Assembly: GCA_963995505.1 (NCBI GenBank)
Contig: OZ023186.1
Location: 12,035,570-12,099,569, forward strand
Direction of reading: 5' to 3'
DNA from: Hypericum androsaemum
Taxonomy: Eukaryota > Streptophyta > Magnoliopsida > Malpighiales > Hypericaceae
DNA: 64,000 nt
The position numbers were made by a program, and so were the translations under genes. The notes beneath the pieces are model-generated. The model made no database searches. It saw nothing but the letters and a program-made list of their open reading frames with translations, and was not told the origin of the DNA. The first letter of the stretch is position 1. Each line of letters opens with the position of its first letter. Shown piece after piece: positions 55,152 to 64,000 of the stretch.

Positions 55152-58100
55152 GAAAAGGCAAGATAAGGCAAGATAAGGCAAGATAAGGCAAGAAAAGGAA
55201 AGATAAGGAAAGAAAAGGGAAGATAAGGCAAAAAAAGGAAAGAAAAGGCAAGAAAAGACATGGAAAAGGTAAGAAAAGGCAAGAAAAAGGAAAAATAAGG
55301 CAAGAAAAGGCAAAGAAAAGGCATGAGAAGAAATGAAAAGGCAAGATAAGGTAAGAAAAGGAAATATAAGGCAAGAAAAGGTAAGAAAAGGCATGAAAAG
55401 GCAAGAAATGGCAAGAAAAAGAAAGAGAAGTAAAGAAAAGGAAAGATAAGGCAAGAAAAAGCAAGAAAGGGCAAGAAAAGGCAAGACAAGCCTAGATAAG
55501 GCAAGATAAGGCAAGAAACGGCAAAGAAAAGGAAAGAAAAGGCAAGAAAAGGAAAGATAAGGCAAGAAAAGGCATGGAAAAGGCATAAAAAGGCAAGAAA
55601 AGGAAAGATAAGGAATGAAAAGTAACGGAAAGGCAAGGAAAGGAAAGAAAAGGCAAGAACCAAGATAAGGCGAGAAAAGGAAAGATAAGAAAAGAAAAGG
55701 CATGGAAAAGGCAAGGAAAAGGCAAGGAAAGGCAAGAAAAGGAAAGATAATGCAAAAAAGGCAAGGAAAGGCAAGAAAAGGGATGAAAAGGCAAGAAAGG
55801 GAATGAAAAGGGAAGGAAAAGATGAAAAGGCAAGGAAAAGGATGAAAAGGCAAGAAAGGTATGAAAAGACAAGAAAAGGAAAGAAAAGGCAAGGAGTAAG
55901 ATAAGGCAAGAAAAGGCAAGGAAAAGGAAAGAAAAGGCAAGAAAAGGAAAGAAAAGGCAGGTAAAGGAAAGAAAAAGGAAGAAAAGGTATGAAAAGGAAA
56001 AAAAAGGAAAGAAAGGGCAAGGAAAAGGCAAGAAAAGTCAAGAAAAGGCTAGATAAGGCAAGAAAAGGAAAGAAAAGACAAGATAAGGCAAGAAAAGGGA
56101 AGGAAAGGCAAGAAATGGAAATAAAATGAAAGATGAGGCAAGAAAAGGTAATATAAGGCGTGAAAAGGAATGCAAAGGCAAGAAAAAGGCAAGAAAAGGC
56201 AAGAAAAGGAAAGAAAAGGCATAAATGGGTAAGAAAAGGCAAGATAAGGAACGAAAAGGCAAGATAAAGGCAAGAAAAGTAAAGAAAAGTCAAGGAAACA
56301 GAATGAAAAGGCAAGAAAAGGTAAGAAAAAGCAAGGAAAAAGAATGAAAAGGCAAGAAAAGGTAAGAAAAGGCAAGATAAGGCAAGAAAAGGCAACAAAA
56401 GGAAAGAAAAGGAAAGATAAGGAAAAAAAAGGGAAGATAAGGCAAAAAAAGGAAAGAAAAAGCAAGAAAAGGCATGGGAAAGGTAAGAAAAGGCAAGAAA
56501 AAGGCAAAATAAGGCAAGAAAAGGCAAGAAAAAGGCAAGAAAAGGCATGAGAAGAAATGAAAAGGCAAGATAAGGTAAGAAAAGGAAAGATAAGGAATGA
56601 AAAGGAAAGATAAGGCAAGATAAGGAATGAAAAGGCAAGAAAAGGCAAGAGATGGCAAAAAAAAGAAAGATAAGTCAAGAAAAGGCAAGAAAAGGCAAGA
56701 TAAGGCAAGATAAGGCAATAAAGAGCAAAGAAAAGGAACGATAATGAAAGATAAGGCAAGAAAAGGAAAGATAAGGCAAGAAAAGGAAAGATAAGGCAAG
56801 AAAAAGGCAAGAAAAGGAAAGATAATGCAAAAAAAGGCAAGGAAAGGCAAGAAAGGGGATGAAAAGGCAAGAAAGGGGATGAAAAGGGAAGGAAAAGATG
56901 AAAAGGCAAGGAAAAGGATGAAAAGCAAGAAAGGTATAAAAAGATAAGAAAAGACAAGAAAAGGCAAGGAAGTAAGATAAGGCAAGAAAAGGCAAGGCAA
57001 AGGAAAGAAATGGCAAGGAAAAGGCAAGAAAATTCAAGATAAGGAAAGAAAAGGAAAGAAAAAACAAGATAAGGCAAGAAAATGCAAGATAAGGCAAGAA
57101 AATGGAAGCAAAGGCAAGAAATGGAAAGAAAATGAAAGATGAGGCAAGAAAAGGCAAAATAAGGCATGAAAAGGAAAGAAAAGGCAATAAAAAGGAAAGA
57201 AAAGGCAAGAAAAGACATGAAAAGCCAAGAAAATGAAAGAAAAGGCAAAAAAGACATAAAAAGGCAAGATAGGGTAAGAAAATGCAAGATAAGGAACGAA
57301 AAGGCAAGATAAAGGAAAGAAAAGTCAAGAAAAGTCAAGAAAATGAAAGAAATGGAAAAAAAAGAAAGATAAGGCAAGAAAAGGTAAGAAAAGGCAAGGA
57401 AACGGAATGAAAAGGCAAGATAAGGCAAGATAAGGCAAGAAAAGGCAAGAAAAGGAAAGAAAAGGAAAGATAAGGCAAGATAAGGCAAGATAAGGAAAGA
57501 TAAGGCAAGATAAGGCAAGAAAAGGGAAGATAAGGCAAAAAAAGAAAGAAAAGGCAAGAAAAAGGCAAAATAAGGCAAGAAAACGCAAGGAAAAGGCAAG
57601 AAAAGGCATGAGAAGAAATGAAAAGGCAAGATAAGGTAAGAAAAGGAAAGATAAGGAATGAAAAGGAAAAATAAGGCAAGATAAGGAATGGAAAGGCAAG
57701 AAAAGGCATGAAAAGGCAAGAAATGGCAAGAAAAAGAAAGATAAGTCAAGAAAAGGCAAGATAAGGCAAGAAAAGGCGAGAAAAGGCAAGATAAGGAAAG
57801 AAAAGGCAAGATTAAGGCAAGAAAAGGCATGAAAAGTCAAGAAAATGAAAGAAAAGGCAAAAAAGGTATAAAAAGGCAAGAAAAGGGAAGATAAGGTAAG
57901 AAAAGGCAAGATAAAGGCAAGAAAAGGAAAAAAAGAAAGATAAGGCAAGAAAAGGTAAGAAAAAGTAAGGAAACGGAATGGAAAGGCATGAAAAGGTAAG
58001 AGAAGGCAAGAAAAGGAAAGAAAAGGCAAGAAAAGGGAAGATAAGGCTAAAAAAGGAAAGAAAAGGCAAGAAAAGCCATGGAAAAGGTAAGAAAAGGCAA

Positions 58101-60189
58101 GAAAAAGGCAAAATAAGGCAAGAAAAGGGAAGGAAAAGGCAAGAAAAGGCATGAGAATAAATGAAAGGGCAAGATAAGGTAAGAAAAGGAAAGATAATGA
58201 ATGAAAAGGAAAGATAAGGCAAGAAAAGGTAAGAAAAGGCAAGAAAAGGCATGAAAAGGCAAGAAATGGAAGGAAAAAGAAAGAAAAGTAAAGAAAAGGC
58301 AAGATAAGGCAAGAAAAAGCAAGAAAAGGCAAGAAAAGGCAAGACAAGCCTAGATAAGGCAAGATAAGGAAAGAAACGGCAAAGAAAAGGAAAGATAAGG
58401 CAAGAAAAGCAATGGAAAGGCAAGAAAAGGAAAGATAAGGCAAGAAAAGCAATGGAAAGGCAAGGAAAGGAAAGAAAAGGCAAGAACCAAGATAAGGCGA
58501 GAAAAGGAAAGATAAGAAAAGAAAAGGCATGGAAATGGCATGAAAAGGCAAGGAAAAGGCAAAGAAAGGCAAGAAAAGGGATGAAAAGGCAAGAAAGAGG
58601 ATGAAAAGGGAAGGAAAAGATGAAAAGGCAAGGAAAAGGATTAAAAGGCAAGAAAGGTATGAAAAGACAAGAAAAGGCAACAAAAGGCAAGGAAGTAAGA
58701 TAAGGCAAGAAAAGGCAAGAAAAGGAACGAAAGGGCAAGGAAAAGGCAAGAAAAGTCAAGATAAGGCAAGATAAGGCAAGAAAAGGAAAGAAAAGACAAG
58801 ATAAGGCAAGAAAAGTCAAGATAAGGCAAGATAAGGCAAGAAAAGGAAAGAAAAGACAAGATAAGGCAAGAAAATGCAAGATAAGGCAAGAAAAGGGAAG
58901 GAAAGGCAAGAAATGGAAAGAAAATGAAAGATGAGGCAAGAAAAGGCAAAATAAGGCATGAAAAGGAATGAAAAGGCAATAAAAAGGCAAGAAAAGGAAA
59001 GAAAAGGCAAGAAAAGACATGAAAAGTGAAGAAAATAAAAGAAAAGGCAAAAAAGGAATAAAAAGGAAAGAAAAGGTAAGAAAAGGCAAGATAAGGAACG
59101 AAAAGGCAAGAAAAGTTAAGAAAAGTTAAGAAAATGAAAGAAAAGGAAAAAAAAGAAAGATAATGCAAGAAAAGGTAAGTAAAAGAAAGGAAACGGAATG
59201 AAAAGGCAAGAAAAGGTAAGAAATGGCAAGATAAGGCAAGAAAAGCAAGAAAAGGAAAGAAAAGGAAAGATAAGGCAAGATAAGGCAAAAAAGGGAAGAT
59301 AAGGCAAAAAAAGGGAAAGAAAAGGCAAGAAAAGGCATGGAAAAGGTAAGAAAAGGCAAGAAAAAGGACAAATAAGGCAAGTAAAGGCATGAGAAGAAAT
59401 GAAAAGGCAAGATAAGGTAAGAAAAGGAAAGATAAGGAATGAAAAGGAATGATAAGGCAAGATAAGGAATGAAAAGACATGAAAAGGCAAGAAAATGCAA
59501 GAAAAGGCATGAAAAGGCAAGAAATGGCAAGAAAAAGAAAGATAAGTCAAGAAAAGGTAAGAAAAGGCAAGATAAGGCAAGAAAAGGCAAGAAAAGGCAA
59601 GAAAGAGAAAAGGAAAGGAAAGAAAAGGCAAGAAAAGGAAAGATAAGGCAAGAAAAGGCATGGAAAAGGCAAGAAAAAGAAAGATAAGGCAAGAAAAGCA
59701 TTGGAAAGGCAAGAAAAGGAAAGAAAAGGCAAAAACTAAGATAAGGCAAGAAAAGCAAAGATAAGAAAAGAAAAGGCATGGAAATGGTATGAAAAGGCAA
59801 GGAAAGGTAAGAAAAGGCAAGATCATCCAAGAAAAGGCAAGAAAAGGGATGAAAAGGCAAGAAAATGCAAGAAAATGCAAGGTAAAGGAATGAAGAGGTA
59901 AAGAAAAGGCAAGAAAAGGCAAGGAAAGGCAAGAAAAGGCAAGAAAAGGAAAGATAATGCAAAAAAAGGCAAGGAAAGCAAGAAAAGGGATGAAAAGGCA
60001 AGAAAGGGGTTGAAAAGAGAAGGAAAAGGATGAAAAGGAAAGAAAAGGTATGAAAACACAAGAAAAGGCAAGGAAAAGGAAAGAAAAGGCTAGAAAAGGA
60101 AAGAAAAGGCAAATAAAGGAAAGAAAAAGGAAGAAATGGTGTGAAAAGGCAAGAAAAGGAAAGAAAGGGCAAGGAAAATGCAAGAAAAG
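55152..60189 (+). repeat. Purine-strand satellite, 10-bp unit, about 5.0 kb
   Basis: About 500 degenerate copies of a decamer, consensus GGCAAGAAAA, with frequent variants GGCAAGATAA, GGAAAGAAAA and GGCATGAAAA. The plus strand is almost pure A/G. A longer period exists: the marker GCATGAGAAGAAATGAAAAG recurs at about 55321, 56545, 57606, 58150 (variant) and 59387, spaced 1224, 1061, 544 and 1237 bp. No gene. It lies exactly between the end of the G1 LTR and the start of the C3 LTR. Because 10 is not a multiple of 3 and the unit has no stop on either strand, long overlapping frames occur throughout; they are compositional. Confidence 0.95.
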
Positions 60190-60990
60190 TGATGTGAACA
60201 CGTCCACTATGGAGCTACAAGACCCGCAACCAGTTCGAGTTCCACTTGGACCAATTACAAGAGCAAAGACGTTGCACGCTGAGCTCAATGGATTAATTCA
60301 AGGGATTTGGGCTACAACCAGTTCGTGCAAGCCCGTGGACATTCAAGGAGCCCATGCAAAGCCCATGCACGTGATTGGAGTTATTTTGGACGCATCCTTT
60401 TCAGACTTTGAGTAGGAAATTATATCCTTTAGGAATAAGGCATGCGTATTAGACTTCCTAAAGGAGTAGAATTCGTTTCTTGTTTAGTTTTCCTAAATTC
60501 CAGCCAAGTTTCCTACTTTTGAGGAATAAGAGTTATCCAATAGTGGATAATGATTGTGTTTTTCAATTATTAGGATAAATATTCGTTTTAAGCCTAGTTT
60601 AGGTAGTTGGATAAGTTTGAAGCTCTTCAGAACTTATCTTGTTGACTTTGGAGTCTAACCAAGTCAGTTGTAACCTCTATTTAAAGGAGGCCACGAATTC
60701 AATAAAGGACACATCTTTTGGCATAAGAAAATTCGTGAGTCTTTGATACTCTTGTTGTTCTTGCGGGCTGGATTGCTTAGCTGGGGCGTTTGTACTTATC
60801 AAACGGAATTCCCATCTCCGTTTGTGGCGTATTCGATTCAAGATCAAGGTTCGCGTTCTCACCATTGCTACGGGTCAAAGTTAACCAACACTGAGGTTCG
60901 GTGCAAGGCGCAAAGCGACGGGTCAAGATCAACCATCATCCTAGAGTAGACGGTCCGAGTTGGTGCGAGTTCCTGACGGGATTCATATCA
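60190..60990 (+). repeat. C3 5' LTR (801 bp)
   Basis: Complete family C LTR from TGATGTGAACACG to GGGATTCATATCA. TATTTAAAG at 60678-60686 and AATAAA at 60701-60706. The tail frame in U3 (to 60415) reads VPLGPITRAKTLHAELNGL and KPMHVIGVILDAS, two residues shorter in the TRARAK part than F1. Left target bases are AAAAG in the satellite; the right copy is off the window. Confidence 0.94.
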
Positions 60991-61485
60991 TTTGGTATCA
61001 AGAGCTTAGGTTCTACTTTAGGCCTTCTATCCTTTTGTTTAACGCTTTGTTTAATTCTAGTATTCTGATTTGTTTTTTTTTTCGTAGTAGTTTGGTATTT
61101 CAGATTCGTGACTTTAGTGTCCTAAGTCGTGTATTCTGATAAAAAAAAAAGAAGTCAAAATTCAAGTAGGATTAGTAGAATCAGAATTCAAGTAGGACTA
61201 GTAGTATTGGATAGTGCAATTTCGTGATTCAAGAAGATAGAAGCGAAGGCAAGAACGAAAGCAAGAAGAAGAAAGAAGAGGACTCGGCAACTAAAGTGTG
61301 CGAACCAACAAGAGTGCCACGAGTGGAAAAAGGCAAGAGTGGTGAGCACTATAGGGAGAAAAGAGCCAAATAGTGGAGTGTAAACACGAGTGAATCCGAG
61401 TGCAACATACTTTGAGGGTAAACACGTAAGGGAGTGATTGGTGAGGTCCATTATTATTTTAACTAACCAATTTTATTGCAGCAAC
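60991..61485 (+). other. C3 PBS and leader with splice-like cassette
   Basis: PBS region TGGTATCAAGAGC at 60993-61005, with one extra A relative to the usual site. The A-rich tract is short (61141-61150). CACGTAAGGG is near 61423; TTAACTAACC and TTTTATTGCAG precede ATG 61486. No other gene seen. Confidence 0.83.
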
Positions 61486-64000
61486 ATGTCTCAAGAAAAT
61501 GAAGGAGAAAGACAAGGAGCTTGGGGCAACGTTGACCCTAAGGTATTTGTGGAGGCCTTAACAGGGAAGCTCCAACAAATGATGAGAGCGGAGGTTGAGC
61601 AAATACACCAACGCCTGGATGTCATAGAGAGTTCACGTGCTAGCCAACAACCACAAGGCATACCTCATGCCCAAAGAAGGATAGCACCTATGGGAGGAAT
61701 GAGTGGAGATGATTCTGGCTTTGATGAGGACGTGGGCTCCACAAGGAATGTTAGGAGGTTGAGGAATGAACGCCAACCTAGGGAGGCCAGGCGGAGAAGG
61801 GATGAGAATTTGGGAAGCATCAAGTTAAAAATACCTTCCCTTGCAGGTCGTTCTGATCCGGAGGCTTATCTTGAATGGGAGAAGAAGATTGAATTTGTGT
61901 TTGATTGTCACAATTGTTCAGAGGCAAAGAAGGTAAAGCTGGCTGTGACTGAGTTTACCGATTATGCTATAACTTGGTGGGATCAATTTGTCACAAGCAG
62001 GAGACGTAACGGAGAATTTGCCATAGAGACATGGGAGGAGATGAAAGTTGTGATGAGGAAACGCATTGTTCCTAGTCATTACTACCGTGATCTTTTTAAA
62101 AAGTTACAAGGACTGCGACATGGAAGTATGAGCGTGGAAGATTACTACAAGCAGATGGAGATGGCCATGATACGAGCCAACGTAGAGGAGGATCGTGAAG
62201 CCACTATGGCTAGGTTCTTGAATGGACTAAATCCTGAAATTCAAGACAAAGTGGAGCTACAACACTACGTCGAATTGGAAGATATGGTTCATATGGCCAA
62301 CAAGATAGAGAAACAAATGAAGAGAGGGGGAGGAACACGAGCTACATCAAGTGCTACTTGGAAGCCGAATTATCCAAAAAAGTTTGATAAGCCACAAGCA
62401 GCCAAAGTAGAACACAAGGCCGAGAGTTCTAGTACCAACTCTCAAAAGAAAGTGGAAGCTCCTCCTACAAGAAATCGAGACATTAGGTGTTTTAAATGTC
62501 AAGGAAGGGGGCACATAGCAAGCCAATGTCCTAACAAGCAGGTTATGGTGCTTAGAGAGAGCGGGGAGGTCGAGACAGAAGGAGAAGACTCGGACCATGG
62601 AAGCATGCCCTCATTGGAAGACCTGTCCGAAGAGGAATTCCAAGCTACTGAAGCACTCACTTTGGTGACAAGAAGGGCTTTGAACTTGCAAGTAAAAGAA
62701 GGGGATGACGTAGCACAACGAGAGAATATTTTCCACACAAGGTGTCATGTGCAGGGCAAGGTGTGTAGTGTCATTATTGACGGAGGAAGCTGCGCTAATG
62801 TTGCAAGCACCACTATGGTAGAAAAGTTAGGGTTGATCACAAAGAAACACCCTAAACCTTACAAGCTACAGTGGTTGAATGATAGTGGAGAAGTACGCGT
62901 GGAAGGGCAAGTGCTAGTGACATTTCGAATTGGCAAATATGAAGATGAAGTGCTATGTGATGTGGTGCCGATGCAAGCTGGTCACCTACTACTTGGAAGG
63001 CCATGGCAATTTGATAGGAAGGTTAAGCATGATGGCTACACGAACAAGTACTCGTTCACACTCAATCGACGAGTAATCACATTAGTGCCCTTAACACCGT
63101 CACAAGTTTGTGAAGATCAATTGAAGTTACAAAAAGAGAGTGATGAGAAAAAGAAGAGTGACCAAAAGAAAAGAATTGAGCGGAGAGAAGAAGCCGAAAA
63201 AAAGAAAGGAAAAACGGCCAATGAAGAGAAAGAGCTTGAGAGAGCAAAAGAAGTCGGAAAAACAGAAATTAAAACGGCCAATGAGAGAAAAACCGAGGGG
63301 TGGAAAAGGAGTTTTTATGTGGGAGCAAGTGATATCAAGCAAGCATGTTTTGACAAAAAGCCAATGATCGTACTTATGTACAAGGAGGCATTTTTAAACA
63401 CTAACGAACTTGAACCACACTTGCCTAGTATGGTTGTTTCCCTTTTACAGGACTACGAGGATGTTTTCCCCAACGAGCTACCTTCAGGATTACCACCTAT
63501 CCGAGGGATTGAGCACCAAATTGACTTGGTTCCGGGAGCTACCATACCTAATCGTCCCGCATATAGGAGCAATCCGGAGGAAACAAAGGAACTTGAGCGA
63601 CAAGTCAACGAGCTATTGGAGAAAGGGTACGTGAGAGAGAGCATGAGTCCTTGTGCTGTGCCAGTCCTACTCGTGCCTAAGAAGGATGGATCGTGGAGGA
63701 TGTGTGTTGATTGTTGAGCAGTCAACAACATAACGGTAAAATATCGTCACCCTATTCCTCGTTTAGATGACATGTTAGATGAGCTGTATGGATCGAGCAT
63801 ATTTTCTAAAATTGACTTAAAGAGTGGTTATCATCAAATTAGAATGAAAGAAGGAGATGAGTGGAAGACAGCCTTTAAAATGAAATATGGATTATATGAA
63901 TGGATGGTCATGCCATTCGGTCTGTCTAATGCTCCTAGTACATTTATGCGGCTCATGAATCATGTTTTACGTCCATTTATTGGCAAATTTGTAGTCGTTT
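61486..64000 (+). pseudogene. C3 gag-pol, stop in RT, runs off window
   Basis: ATG 61486 (MSQENEGERQGAWGN). Gag core, knuckle [15 protein letters not shown] (about 62488), protease [12 protein letters not shown] (about 62777), charged spacer, and RT start ([24 protein letters not shown]). A TGA at 63715-63717 follows RMCVDC, where relatives have Arg. The same frame stays open to the window edge ([48 protein letters not shown]). Nearly identical to C1. The stop would remove RT and integrase; the rest cannot be judged. Confidence 0.92.

Noticed and set aside
55152..60189. CRISPR-like array
   Set aside because: Contiguous 10-bp tandem units without unique spacers, in plant DNA.
54983..60288. 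Many minus-strand ORFs of 60 to almost 600 codons in the satellite, resembling hydrophobic membrane proteins
   Set aside because: They follow from a stop-free 10-bp repeat read in any frame; no domain, no unique start, and overlapping frames give the same decapeptide.
1..64000. Host protein-coding genes between elements
   Set aside because: Every stretch outside the satellite is assigned to a retrotransposon part; no exon-like sequence remains.

Overview
This window reads as plant nuclear DNA, probably from an angiosperm, made almost entirely of LTR retrotransposons nested in one another. I see no host gene, no tRNA or rRNA gene, and no bacterial or organellar feature. The basis is gag-pol reading frames of the Ty3/gypsy type in the order gag, CCHC knuckle, protease, reverse transcriptase, RNase H, integrase. 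Most primer-binding sites read TGGTATCAGAGC, which matches the 3' end of plant initiator-Met tRNA, and several insertions have 5-bp target duplications. The species cannot be read from this. Labels A, B, C, D, F and G are mine.

Layout. 1-6188: two minus-strand family A copies. A1 (1-1377) lies in A2 (1378-6188), and A2 carries a 0.7-kb inversion in its RT/RNase H region. 6189-9454: D1, a minus-strand family D element whose RNase H region is interrupted by A2. 9455-21534: C1 (plus, 5' LTR truncated), split in gag by B1 (a short non-autonomous element), whose 3' LTR is split by A3, an intact plus-strand element. 21535-50213: C2 (minus), split by D2 (plus, 23425-48291). D2 is itself split by F1 (24276-31134) and by D3 (minus, 33507-45945), and D3's 5' LTR is split by A4 (39011-45822). 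This gives a four-deep nest C2 > D2 > D3 > A4. 50214-52507: B2, a second non-autonomous element. 52508-55151: G1, a decayed pol end plus 3' LTR. 55152-60189: a 5-kb purine-strand satellite built on a 10-bp unit. 60190-64000: C3 (plus), running off the window.

How the parts relate. A3, A4 and D3 have uninterrupted gag-pol frames (1595, 1596 and 1478 codons) and LTR pairs that look identical or nearly so by eye. F1 is broken by one single-base frameshift. In families A, C, F and G the pol frame runs through the polypurine tract into U3 of the 3' LTR, which encodes a conserved tail of roughly 65-75 residues. I found no chromodomain. These traits recall CRM-type chromoviruses, but the clade call is an inference. 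Family B keeps only a gag-like N-terminus and the last residues of pol around an unknown acidic centre, and it shares PBS, PPT and LTR-end sequence with A, C and F, so it is probably moved in trans by them. Families A, C and F also share a splice-acceptor-like cassette just before the gag ATG.
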